Shown: piece by piece, positions 1 to 11,125 of the stretch | How positions within the stretch are numbered: the stretch's first letter is position 1 | Layout of the letters: the number at the start of each line of letters is the position of its first letter | Source: Mrakia gelida | Lineage: Eukaryota > Basidiomycota > Tremellomycetes > Cystofilobasidiales > Mrakiaceae | Assembly: GCA_024345305.1 (NCBI GenBank) | Contig: BRON01000002.1 | Span: 1,798,001 to 1,862,000 of the forward strand | Direction of reading: 5' to 3' | Length of the DNA: 64,000 nt | The notes under the pieces: model-generated | Seen by the model: the letters and a program-made list of their open reading frames with translations, nothing else | What the model was told of the DNA's origin: nothing | The model's database searches: none | Made by a program: the position numbers and the translations under genes

Positions 1-280
1 GGAGTTCAAGCACGTGTCCGAGAAGGGTTCGTCGAGAGAGAGGTAGGGAGAGAAAGCGAAGATGGAGATACGTGAGAGCTAGAAAGAAACGAAATGTCCG
101 TGGAAGTTGGGAAGAAGAGCGTGGAGGTAAACGAAGCGAAGCGAGGTGTGAGGTAGGATACATAGATGTGAGGGTTGATGGCAAGGGCGTGTACAAGCAA
201 AAGCGAGAGATGACGATGAAGAGAAGATGGGGAGAGAGAAATCGATAGAGGGAAAGATGAGGGGGGGGGAGAGGAAACGA
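1..280. other. Left-edge intergenic sequence
   Basis: Purine-rich sequence downstream of the 5-phosphatase stop codon. No convincing exon, splice pair or RNA gene is seen. It probably holds the 3'UTR of that gene. Confidence 0.5.
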
Positions 281-3200
281 TCAAAGAGACGCATAGAACA
301 TCGACGCGGCGTGGAGGTAAGGCGTTTTCTCGACCTCCCATTCACCTTGGACCTCGTTGAGGACGGCGAGGCGTGGGGTGTTCTGGACCCTTCGGATCTT
401 GACTTGGAATCCAGCCGAGACGGGACGATGATCGCTGACGGTCGGCTCGTATCGCTTGTCTGAAAGAGGGGAAGGAAAGGATTTAGCGACGCGAAGGAGA
501 GCACGAGAGAGATCGAGAGGGACGAACAGTGGAGAGGTTCAATGTTATCTGGCACACGAGACCGGAAGAGGATTCGGTCGCACCTGCACAGAGCCAAAGG
601 AGGGCAGAGTCAGCGGGAGGGAAGGCGAGACGATGCACTCGACGACCAACTCACCAGGCAGGCACCCTCTTCTTCTCACTCGAGTCGTAGTCATCCGAGT
701 TCCGGTTGTACTTGTAGGTCGGGCTGTTCGAAGGGAGAGGACGAAGATCAGAAACGAGTCGTCGAAGTGAGAGGGAAGACGCGTCGAAGGACTCACTCGA
801 ACGCGATGGGAGCCTCGTTGAAGGTCCTCAGCCTGAAGCTCGAGTTCGTCCTCATCTCCTTCAGAAGCTGATCGTGCTCAAGAAGGTAAGCCCTCTCTCC
901 AGCTCGAAGACTGGAGATAACGTTCTCTCGTCGAAGGTCGATCCGGTAGTTGAGATCTCCCTGAAGGAAACAGAGGTCGTGGTCAAGGACCATCGATCCA
1001 TCTCCTCCTCCGGCGTAGGCGAGCTCCTCGAGTCGAGAGTGAGCGACTGGAAATCGAGCTTCCTCTTCGAGGATACCAGCGAGATCCTGGAGAGGGGAAC
1101 AAGAGAGGAGGAGAATCTCAGCAGCGAATCGAGGAGCCGGAAAGGAAGGGAAAGAGACTGACGGCGTTTCGAGCGGATTTCTGACGTTGACCAGCGGCGA
1201 GATGGCAGTTGATGAAGCATAAAGAGGAGTCGTCGATCACGAAGCGGGCGAGGATGGCCCCCTAGACGAGAACGAGGGAGGGAAAGAGTCAGAATGAGGA
1301 TCGAGAGGGAAGGAAAGACGCGTCTCGTCTCAGTCAACTCACCTTGTTTCCGTAAGTCCCAGCCATCCCTCGCTTGACGGTAGTGACGGCGATGTCCCGG
1401 ATGTTGATGGTCTCGGCGTTCTTGACGAAGATGCAGGTGAAGAGTCCGACGAGGTTCTGAGCGTGGATGACGGTGTACGGAGCTTGAGGAGGCATGGCGA
1501 CTCTGACGGCTTGAACGAGCTTGTCGTGCCAGAGCTGGTACCGTTGGGAGACCTTCGCCGACATCTCTCCGTTGACTCCTTTCGACTTCCCGAAGAGGAG
1601 AGTTTCTGAGCGAGGAAAAAAGAGAAGTCAGCGTTCCCGTCGCGAGCGAGCGAGTTCAAGGATCGTAAAGACTCACTGGCTTGGAGTTTCTTGTCGTTCA
1701 AGTCGATGAGCTCCTGGAAACCGAAGACAATAATGTCCGGCGAGTCCTCCGAAGTGAGAACCGAGGTGAGGAAGCCAGCGTTGTCGGTCGTCCCAGTGAG
1801 TTGTGCTGGTTTCGACGCGTCGATGTTCCAAGTGCAGGCGAGGACGGTGAGATCTCGGTAGGTGCAGAACTCGGCCTCTCGGGCGGCGAGTTTCGTCTCT
1901 GTGCGAACGAAAGGAAGGATCAAGAGATTAGCGACGGCGTCGAAGCGAAAGGAAGGACGAGAGTCGACGCGTCGACTTACCCTGCCAGTCCTCCGAAAGA
2001 AGCCCATCCCAGCCTTGAACGCAGTTGTCTCTTCCCCACGAGTAGACCCGTAGATGTCCCTGTAAGCGAGAGTGCGACAGAAAGTGTCAGCACGAGCTCG
2101 GCTGCGTAGAAAGAGGAGCTCAGACGAACATGCTCGATCGAAGTCACGTCCACCTCGAAGCCGAGGACGGGAGTGTTGCTGCAGGAAGGAAGCATCAAGT
2201 CAGCATGGGAGGCTCGAGATTTCGGGTAATAGTACGATACAAACTCACTCATGAGCCTTCCAGAGGTTCGTGATCGTCCAAGGTCGCGTCTCAACGTCGT
2301 ACACGCGAATCTCTCCCGTCCTCGTTCCCGCCCACAGCTTCGAGCCGACTCCTATCAACGAGAGAATCGCCGAGGTCGAGATCTTGATGACGCTGGTACA
2401 GACGTAGGTTTCCCTCGACCAGATGCTGATCTGACCTCCTTCGTGTCCGACGTAGACGAGATCTGGTTTGTTGGGGATGATCGTCGCCGAGAGAACGGCT
2501 CCTGTGACGGTATCTGGGACGGAGAGAACCTTTCCTGCTGCTCCTATCGACGACTCTCCGAACGGTTCGTAGACTCGCATCGTAGGACCTCGACTGGCGG
2601 CCGTCTTGATCGAAGAGCTGGAGGTGACAGGACCGGAGGACGTCCAGATTTGGTGACCGAGGGAAGCGGCGAACGTCTGTCTCTCTGCGACTCGAAGTGT
2701 CTGAGTCGGGGCGTTGATGTTGAACGTTCCTGCTTCGCTCATCGTGTAGAGGCAGGCCTTCCCGGTCTCGTCGAGGGTGAGCATCGAGTGCTTGTACTTG
2801 AAGATGGAGGAGACCGTCGTCGGATGAGCGTCCGACCTCGACTGGATGACGGCTGATCCCCAAACGTCGACCTCCCAGAGGTGGCCATCCTTCGATCCGC
2901 ACCAGAGGTATCTCGCTGCCTCTCCGTCGTCGAGGACTGGCCGAAAGCAGAGCGCTGTGATCTTCGGATCCTTCGACTTGACCTCCAGTCCCATCTCCTT
3001 CTGATCCCAAAGCAGCGTCGGACCTTGCTCGTCGTGGTCGTCGACGTTGTAGACTCGGAGGTGGAAGGATCCGATGGCGAGGGTCCCTCCTGACGAAGCG
3101 AAAGCAGAGAGGTGGTGATTTCCGCTCGTTCCTGAGATCTTGAGAGGATGGGGATGGAGCATCGGAGGGCGTCGATTCGAGAGCGTTGGATCTGGGAGAT

Positions 3201-5141
3201 CGTCGACCTTCTTGAACTGCTGCGATGACGGGATGTAGGCGAGATCCGGCAATGAAGGATCGACCTCCTCGTCCTCCTCGTCTGATCCATAGCCGTGAGC
3301 TCCTCCCTCGTCGTCCGAGGCAGGATCCGACGATTTTCGCTTGGGAGTAGCGACCTCGACTGGAGCGGCGACCGTTGCCTTCCTCACCGGCGGCGGAGGA
3401 GGTTTGTAGACTTCTCCGTTGACATCTGGTAGTTCTCTCGACGCCGGAGGAAGAGGAGAGGTCTGGCGACTCGAGCTCCGACTTCCAAGCCGTTGGGAGG
3501 AGACGGAGATCGACCGGTCGAGTCGCGTCGGCTCGAGGCGATGAGGGAACGAGGGTGGTGGAGGAGGACGGTAAGGTTGAGAGGAGACTGGGTCCGAGTG
3601 GGGAGGAATGGCGATGGTTTTCGAGCGGACTGGGAGGGGAGGGGGAGCCGAGACGAGAGGCCGATCGAGGATGGGACGGTTCCCTGGGATCGGAGGAGGA
3701 GGACCTGGGTTTCCTGTCGGCGACGCTCCTTCTCCCTCTCCGTCCACAGAGCCCTCTCCTGTACTTGAGCCTGAGGAGGGAGTGGGTTTCCTCACTGGGA
3801 GAGGCGGTTTCGGCCTGACGTCTCCGGTCCCGTTGGGCGTCGCGTTGGTTGGAGGAGGAAGAGAAGCGGCGATCACGACTGGCCTGGCGGGAACCTGAGG
3901 TTTGGGACGGGGAGGAAGGGATGGTGTAGACTGGAGGGTAGTAATCCCAAGGATCTCCGGGAACGCATACGATGTTGCTGTCGAAGATGCTGCGAGTTCC
4001 GTGGGCGAGGTGGAAGAGGACGAGGACGAGGAGGGCGCCTTCGACGGTGGGCGTGGTGGAGGAGGTCTGCTGGAAAGATTGATGGAGGACGGTTTGCGAG
4101 GTATCGATGGTTCTCCGAGGAGAGAAGGAGTTGGAGGAAGGGAGGAGAGTTGGGCGACCAGAGCTGGTCGACTCGTTGGAACGGGAGGAGGGATGGAGGA
4201 GCGAGTAGACGACATGGAGGTGGTCCGAGATATGGGAGAAGTGAACGACGTTGATCCTGATGTGGTAGTTCCTGACGACTTGTTCGAGGCTCCAAACATA
4301 GAGCGAAGGGATGCGACGCTGCCCGTCGTGTCCTCCTCGACTGGACGCGACGCTGAGCTCTGCTCCTGCCCGACCGGTGCCTTCTCCGAGCTCGTCTCCT
4401 TCGAGTGGGCACCTGTCGAGGGTTTGGAGGACCTAGAGGGAGGAGGCGGTGGTGGTGCTTTCTTGACGACTGCAGGAGGCTTGGAGATGTTGCTGACGTC
4501 TGGGAGGGGAGTCGAGGCGAATCCATTCCGCGAGGGACTTGGGGGAGACCGGTTTGGAGTGGGATGGAAGTGAGCTTGTGTAGGAGTGTTACCGTTGGCG
4601 GAGAGAGAGGAAGATGAGGAGGAGTTTCTGAGGGCTTGGAAGTTGGATCCTTGGGAAGAGCGAGAGGAGGAGCTGCTCATAGACGACGGGTGAAGGGGAG
4701 GAGAGGGTTGAGGTGACGGAGGAAGCGGTTGAGGAAGGAGGCTCGGAGAGATGGGATTTGAAGACTTTGGGAGCAAAGTTTCGAGTTCCAAAAGATGTCA
4801 GCTCTCTCATCCTAGTCCTAAGAAGAGAGAGGAGAGAATAGAAGAGCGAGACTCACCCCTCGAGGTCGAAGGGACTTGATGAAGTCGGCACCGCTCTGAG
4901 CTGACCGTTCCTCCTCCTCGGTGCTCTCCTTCCCTTGAAGAGCTGCTGGGAAGACCTTCATGGTGGGCATATCCTTCTTGATAGGCGCTGATACTATTCT
5001 CGAACCTCCTCTTGAGAAAGGAAGGGGAGTAGAGGGACCTCCTGACGAAAGTTGCTCAAAGCGGCTCCTCAGCGAGCTGACGGGGACGGCGACGTCCTCC
5101 TGTTCCTCCTTCTTTTCCCCTGATGTGTCCCTAGGCGACAT
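281..5141 (-). CDS. WD40-like / type II inositol polyphosphate 5-phosphatase
   Basis: Predicted enzyme removing the 5-phosphate from phosphoinositides or inositol phosphates. The 3' half of the protein carries the 5-phosphatase (IPPc) signatures in order: LACTWNIDASKP, FGFQELIDL, FINCHLAAG, FLQGDLNYR, VPAWCDRIL and VSDHRPVSAGF. The N-terminal half is a long Ser/Pro-rich disordered stretch with several PPPPP runs. After it comes a beta-rich segment of roughly 350 residues that looks like WD40 repeats. This resembles plant and fungal WD40-5-phosphatases more than yeast synaptojanins, because no Sac1 domain is seen. The gene has many short introns. The start ATG at 5141 is the first ATG after a probable 5'UTR intron (5187-5315). 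The stop at 281-283 directly follows the catalytic core and ends in ...MFYASL. The C-terminal boundary is the least certain part, since another intron leading off the left edge cannot be excluded. Confidence 0.85.
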
Positions 5142-5186
5142 TATGTTGGAAGGCCGTCGGGTAATCGAGGAAGCTGAATAGGAAGA

Positions 5187-5315
5187 CTTTCGGCGAAGGA
5201 AGAGAAGGGAAGAGGTCAGCTCGAGCTTGGTCCGTTCGGAGGATCGAAGGAAGGAAGGCTCCTTCCCTCTTTCCTTCTCAGCTTCCACGGAAGGACTTTC
5301 GAGACAGTGACGTAC
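5187..5315 (-). other. Probable 5'UTR intron of the 5-phosphatase gene
   Basis: Read on the minus strand, a GTACGT donor at 5315 is followed by a CTGACCTC branch-type sequence near 5212-5219 and an AAAG 3' splice site at 5187. The upstream exon contains no ATG and the first ATG after the acceptor is the chosen start at 5141. This places the intron in the leader. Confidence 0.6.
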
Positions 5316-6552
5316 CTTTTCTCAAGTGAGCTTTGTACTATGAGCAGGTGTGTCACCTCGATGTCGAAGAGTTCGAGGGAGGAGGAGGAAAGAGGGTTCT
5401 TGGTGGGTCGACCCGGGGAAGTTGAGCTTTGAGAAGGGAGGGAGGGGAACGTTGTTTGCCTCTGAGCCTGAGTTGGAACCGAGATGTTTTGAGAACGAGA
5501 TGGGAGAGGGTCGAGAGGGATCTAGGTTGTCGATTCTAGATGCTGTGGTTGGCCAAGGGGAGGTTGGTATCTCTGGAGGCGGAAGGAGCGTTGTCGTCGT
5601 TGGCAGACTCGTCCTCGACTCTTTTCCGGGGAGATGATGATCTCGAGAGGCTGGTCGTCACCTCCTTTTTTTCCTAAATTTTTGAGTCGAGACGACAGCT
5701 TGGAGCTCTCGGGCAGCGCAATGAGTCCGCAGAAAATTCTCCCCCCGAAAAGTCGCAGCAACCCACAGGAAAGGAGGCTTCGAAACTCTCGGTCTCCATC
5801 TTCCTCGACGACGTTCTTCCCGGCTCTACTTTTCTTCGGATTCGAGTCTCTGATGACGTAGAAATAGATTTTGGATCCGGAGGAATCAATAAATGACTCT
5901 TGCTGACGTCTCGGGCATGGCTCTGTCTTCCTCTTGTTGTGAGTTGCGAAAAAATGGGTCGACGTCGAACGACTTTCGCTGCTCTTCCCTCTCTTCTTCC
6001 CTCGGCCCTGACCTGATCTCCCTTTTCTGTCGGCAAAGCTCAATACTTATAGGCAGTGTTATTCCAGACTGGTGAAGGGATACAGATCGGCTGAAGTGGA
6101 GGACGAGCAGCCTTCAAGGCCGCGTGCGTAGATCGCGACGCGTCGCATTCTGAGCTCGTCTTCCGTTTCTGTCCACTTCTACCACATCTCCCATGCCTCC
6201 GTCGTATGGCAACGACATACACCCACTGCTGAGAAGAGAATCGTATCTTTCGCGACGTAAGATTCGTGCTGTAACGAACGAAGACCTGTTGCGTCGACCA
6301 TCCCTTCTTTTGACCCAAGATCCACGACCTTTCGAGATCGGAACGCAGCTTATTCGCCTCTTCTTACCACAAATCACGAATCACCTGACTGGGAAGACGA
6401 GCAGACAAGTTTTTCTTAGCAACGAAGGCGAAAGGGTTGGTAAGGGAGGTTCGGAGAAAGGCGATCTCAGACCTCCTCCCTCCGACCTTGCTCTCCCCCC
6501 TCTCTCCTCCCACCCGTCATCCACGCACCATACAGCCTTTATCCTACTCGCC
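5316..6552. other. Divergent promoter region, 5-phosphatase / aldo-keto reductase
   Basis: About 1.2 kb between two divergently transcribed genes. It should contain both promoters and leaders. A minus-strand open frame at 5522-6043 lacks the C-ending codon bias of the neighbouring genes and was not called. No repeat or RNA gene is seen. Confidence 0.5.
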
Positions 6553-8020
6553 ATGTCTGGTGAGTCGGATCTCTCCTCTCCATCCTTCCTTTCCACAGCT
6601 GATCTTCTCCTGCCATCCCTCCCCTTGCTGCTTCGCAGAAACCATCAAGCTCAACGACGGCACCCTCCTCCCCGTCCTCAGTTTCGGGACTGGGACTGCT
6701 ATCTACGGGAAGGACGCTACCGCTCAAGTCGTCCAAGCCATCAAGTCAGGCTTCATCCACATCGACGCTGCTGAGAGTGAGTCCATCGTCCCCCTTCTTC
6801 GAGCAGGGGAGGGAAAGAAGAAAAGGGAGCGCTGATCACATCTCGCCTTCCCTCCGATCTCGCGTTCACTCGTCTTCAAGGCTACGCCAACGAGGAGACC
6901 GTCGGCAAGGCCATCATCGAGAGCGGAGTGCCTCGAGAGAAGCTCTTCATTACTTCCAAGTCCAACTCGAACGACGTCCGAACCTCTCTGCAGGGCAGCT
7001 TGAAGAAGGTGAGCTCTTGATCTCTCGCTCGTCCATCTTTAGATTGCCGTCGCTGAACCTGCTCTCCCTCGATTCTTCCAGCTCGGTTTGAGTTACGTCG
7101 GTGAGTCCTGTGCCCCTCAATGAAACCCTCGTTCATCCTGCTGATATCAGACTCGTTTTTCATAGATCTCTACCTCATCCACTCCCCCGAGAACCGAGAC
7201 GTCGCCAAACTCTGGACTCAGCTCGAAGGTCAGCCCTCTCCTTTCTTCCCTACCCTCCCTTTCCTCCCACCGACACTGAAACCTATCTTTTCTCCTTCCA
7301 CAGAACTCAAAGCCGAAGGTCTCGTCAAATCCATCGGAGTCTCCAACTTCCGAGTTTCCGACTTCGAGAAGGTCCTCGCTGTCGCGAAGGTCAGCACTTT
7401 CTCCCCCTCTCTTCTCCCTCCCTCCGTCCCTCCACCTCGTCCTCACACCCCTTCCACCCTCCTTCATTCTCCTCAGATCATTCCCTCCATCAACCAAATC
7501 GAATTCCACCCCTACGTCCTCAAAGCTGCTCTCCCGCTCCTCGAGCTGCAGTCAAAGCACGACATCAAGGTCGCTTCCTACGGCCCTCTCACTTCCATTT
7601 TCAGGAACCCTGGAGGAGCTGTGGATGCTGTTGTTAAGAGCATCGCGGAGAAGAAAAATGTGACCGAAGGGAACGTGCTCCTGAGGTGGGCGTTGCAGAG
7701 AGGTGGGGGGGAGGTTGTTACGTGAGTTGACTTTCGATTGGGAGGAACGACGACGCGCCGGCTCGCTGACCTTCGACGTTTTGCTCTTGGTTTCGTCGTT
7801 CGCAGTACGTCGACCAAAGCCGATCGACTGAAGGAGCAGCTCACGACCCTCGATTTCGAGCTTTCGGCGGAGGAGATCAAGGCGATTGATGAAGCTGGGT
7901 TCGTTTCCCTCCCTCCCTCTCGCCCTTTCGCTCGCTGACCACTGCTTCCTCGTCCCTTCCTCCAGAGCGACCCAGCACTACAGACACTTCCAGAAGTTCC
8001 TTGACGAGCCTGAGAAGTAG
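6553..8020 (+). CDS. Aldo/keto reductase, NADPH-dependent
   Basis: Cytosolic oxidoreductase of the aldo/keto reductase superfamily, reducing aldehydes or ketones with NAD(P)H. The first exon is only ATGTCTG (6553-6559). The next exon begins at 6639 and encodes ETIKLNDGT. The catalytic tetrad can be placed: Asp in FIHIDAAES, Tyr in SYANEETVG, Lys in LFITSKS and His in LYLIHSPEN. The NADP-site region STKADRLKEQL and the C-terminal HYRHFQKF are also present. The (beta/alpha)8 order IGVSNF, INQIEFHPYV, ASYGPL is intact. About eight short introns are used, several with CTGAC branch sites. The sequence resembles the fungal YDL124W/AKR3 group (alpha-keto amide and ketone reductases), but substrate cannot be read from the sequence. 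The gene is convergent with the mitoferrin gene downstream. Confidence 0.9.
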
Positions 8021-8480
8021 ATATAGGAGGGCTCGTACTCTGTCTCGATATATGTTGCGTTTCGAACGGACGCGTCGAGCTCGACCTCTCGTTCTCGGCC
8101 GAGGTGTGCGTGAAACGACTGAGAAACGACATGAGATCTCCATCCCTCCATCTCTTCCACCCAACCCTCTCTCTGGGAATTCAGAGTGTACATAGATTCG
8201 CTCGCTCGACCGAGGCTGGCTGCGAGACGAGACGAGACGAGGCGCGCGTTCGAGATGGAGGTGGGAAGATAGGTTTGGCGAGCGGGAGGAGATGAGATGG
8301 CTTAGGTGGAAGCGAGAAGATGGATGGTGAGGACTGGTATCGAGATGAGGTGGGGTATGGGGGTGCGAATCCTGCTTTTTGTTGGAGACGACGGGTTCGA
8401 AGGATGGAGGGATGGGAGACGATCTTTTGCGTTGAGACGAAGGGATGACGGAGAGTTGCTTGTCGGTTCAATTTAGGTTT
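8021..8480. other. Convergent 3' region, AKR / mitoferrin
   Basis: 460 bp between two stop codons, expected to hold both 3'UTRs. No coding frame with the local codon bias and no hairpin terminator or RNA gene is recognised. Confidence 0.5.
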
Positions 8481-10316
8481 TCATGGATCCTTCAAGAAGA
8501 CTTTGAAACCTGGGTTAACGAACACGATAAGGTGGAGGAGGGAGATGGGGTGGTCAGCTCGGAAGAAGGAAGGGACGCGAAGGAGGAAGGGAGGTGAAAG
8601 CTCGCGAGCTCAAGTTGAAGGAGGAGGAGGCGAAGCAAGAAACTCACCCTCATAAGCCACCCACGACAACGCATTACTCGGCACGAACGTCACCACTCTC
8701 GGTACCAGTCCTCTCGCGAACCCTTTCAGCCCTTGCTGAGCCCAAACGATCTTCCCAGCCTCCAGCATCCCACTCGCGTTCCGGATCCGAGCGTCCTTCG
8801 AGGTGCCTCGAGTTTGGAGGCTGTAGGTGTGGCGAGAGGTACGTAAAATCAGTTAGAGGGGGTTCGTTCCGAACGAGAGAGGTCAGGAGGGTGAGAAAGA
8901 AGGAGGATCGGGAGCTCACAGAGTCTTCATCACGTCGAGAGGTGTCGAAACAGCAGCCGCGACGGCTCCCGCCGCTCCTCCTGCCACCATGTGAGTTCCA
9001 GGCGAGTAGGCTCCCGAGGGGTTGATCACGTCCTTCCTACGAAGCGGCAAAACACCAGCGAAGTCGAAGTCAGCTCTCCGAGATTTGAGATCGAGCTCTC
9101 GAGCGGGAAAGGAGGAGGGAGGGAGGGAAGGAGAAAGCGAAGCTCACAAGAACTCGTAACAAGTGAACTGAACGGCGGTGAAGGGGATGGTCATGACGAG
9201 GGTGGTAGGATACGAGACGTAGAAGGCTGATATTCCCTCCGTTTTGTAGACTGAACGGAAAGCCTGAGAGACCGTGGCGTAGGAGGAGTTTTGGAGCTGC
9301 ATTCGTTGTTTGACGACTGCGACGGAGAAGGAGACCCAAGATGGAACGAGCGCTCGTGTCAGAACGCTGACCTGCTTTTTGGGATGAGAGAGAGGTGGTA
9401 AAGGGGACTTACCATCGAAAGGGTTCATGAGAGCATCGGAAGCGATCGTAGCAGCTGCTCCTCCCAGAGCTACAAGAGAGAAAGCGAAGAAGATCGAAAA
9501 GTGAGTCGAGCTCATCTCACCTCCTCCTCCCTTCCTTCCTCTTCCCTCTCCTTCCCTTCCTCCCGGCCTGTATGAAGAGAGATCCAAAACTCACCCGTAG
9601 CAGCGAACTGATGCCCAGGTCTGTTCCCTCCAGCCCACTCCTTGACGATCTCGTAGGTTCCAAAGTATACGGCGTGGGCGGGACCTGCTCCGAGGATGAC
9701 TGAGTTGACTCCTCGCCAGAGCGTGGCTAGGCCTTCGGTCGCGGATACTTTTGATAGGGATTGGTAGAGGGTTTTGGAGATGGCGGAAGGAGTGGTGGGG
9801 AGAACTTGCATTCGGGTCTACCAGAAAGGAAGAGAGAGGAGAGGGAGGAGAGAGAGGAGAGATCAGCCACGCGGCGCGACTGAAAAGTTGGGATGGAGAT
9901 TCGGAATGGATTGTTGCAAGGGATGGGAAGGAGGGAATCGTACCTTGATGGAGTCGATAGGGAACATGACGGCGTGTTCCGAGATACCAGCCTGGGAGAG
10001 AAGAAGAACGAAGGGAAGGGGGGAGTGTCAGAGAAAAGATGGGACGAGGAGGAGAGAAGAAGAGAGAGCGAGCTCACCAGAGCTCCTGCCATCATGTTTG
10101 AACCGAGACCTGCACTTAGAGGGAGAGCCTCGTAGTCAACTTCGACAGCTGTGACTGCGAAAGTAAAGAAGAGACGGGGGAGGTTAAGACGCAATCGGGA
10201 GGAGGAGGAGGGACCATCTTGAGCTCGACACTCGACGAGTCGGAGTAGCGAAGGAGAGAGGAGAGGAGAGCGCAGGAGGGAGAGAGGGAGCAGTACTGAC
10301 CGACATGTTCACTCAT
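8481..10316 (-). CDS. MRS4: Mitoferrin-type mitochondrial iron carrier
   Basis: Inner-membrane solute carrier that imports ferrous iron into mitochondria for haem and Fe-S cluster synthesis. The protein of about 300 residues has the three-fold carrier repeat. The three signature motifs are PIDSIKTR, PFDVVKQR (split by an intron) and PLDVMKTL. The segments YEALP, SNMMAGALAGISEHAVMFP and RGVNSVILGAGPAHAVYF match the Mrs3/Mrs4/mitoferrin subfamily rather than other carriers. The first exon is the 16 nt from ATGAGTGAACATGTCG and joins to VTAVEVDYEALP. The stop follows ...GFKVFLKDP. About seven introns are present. A leader intron is likely at 10528-10706. Whether the ancestor was Mrs3 or Mrs4 is not meaningful here; the symbol marks the family. 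Confidence 0.92.
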
Positions 10317-11125
10317 TCAAACGAGGATTGGGAGTTGAGAGGAGAAGGGTGATGGGTTGAGGATTGTGTCGGAAGGTTGAGGGCTGAAAGTTGAACCAAT
10401 CGCGAGGAGGGAGGGGAGAAGTTGGAAGAAGGGGAATGGAGCTGAACGAAGAAGGAGAGGAGAGGTGTCGAGCTCGACAGGTCCGTCCTCGGGTTGGTAG
10501 AGATGGAAGATGAAGACGAGAAGAACCCTGGACGAAGAGAAGGCAGCAAAGAAAGTCGAGGTCAGCTCAGAGAGAAAACTCCTCCAATAGCACAAGCTCA
10601 ACCACTCCAGGAGGTGTCCGTCGAGAAAACGAGAGGCCAGCCCTTCCGGTGGTCAAGGAGAGCAGCGCTCGAGATCGAGCTCGCGAACGAAGGTTTTCTT
10701 TCTCACCTTGGGAGCGAGTGGTGGAGAGAGGAGAAGAGCGGGCGGGAAACGGGGTCTAGAAACGATGCTTGGGAGAGGAGAGAGAGTGGTCGTGGTTGGA
10801 GGAATCAATCCGATCTCAAAGTTCGGTTGAAAAGAGCGACGAGGGCCTCAGAGATCCAGATGCCGCGTTCGGGTACGACCAAGCGAGTTCTTCGTGGTGA
10901 TATAGATCGAGGAGAAGAGGAAGAATGTTCGAGAGGCATAGAGAAGTTGAAGAAAGAGCAAAGAGAGCGCTTCCGGGGAATGGGAAGATCTGAAGGCAAG
11001 GGCTCAAGAAGAGATGGAGGCGTTTCGAGAGAAAGGATCGTCCGTCTGTCTGTTCTCGGTCGACGCGCCGCTGGTTCGCTATCTTCGTGATTATCATTCG
11101 GATCGATTCTCGACGAAGGAGTACT
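10317..11125. other. Intergenic: mitoferrin promoter and RPN6 3' region
   Basis: 809 bp between the mitoferrin start and the RPN6 stop. The proximal part holds a probable 5'UTR intron of mitoferrin (10528-10706, minus strand, GTGAGA donor, GCTGACCTC branch, CAG acceptor). A plus-strand open frame at 10494-11090 is Arg/Glu-rich antisense noise and was rejected. Confidence 0.5.
10528..10706 (-). other. Probable 5'UTR intron of the mitoferrin gene
   Basis: Minus-strand GTGAGA donor at 10706, GCTGACCTCG branch site near 10570-10580 and GTCCAG acceptor at 10528, in the standard intron format of this genome. No ATG-initiated coding frame links it to the protein. Confidence 0.5.

Noticed and set aside
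3902..4573. 223-codon plus-strand frame
   Set aside because: Antisense shadow of the Ser/Pro-rich part of the 5-phosphatase; Gly/Glu-rich and without splice context.
5522..6043. 173-codon minus-strand frame in the promoter gap
   Set aside because: No C-ending codon bias, no recognisable domain and no splice sites; probably chance.
10494..11090. 198-codon plus-strand frame
   Set aside because: Lies over the leader of mitoferrin and the 3' end of RPN6; Arg/Glu/Ser-rich composition typical of antisense purine-rich sequence.
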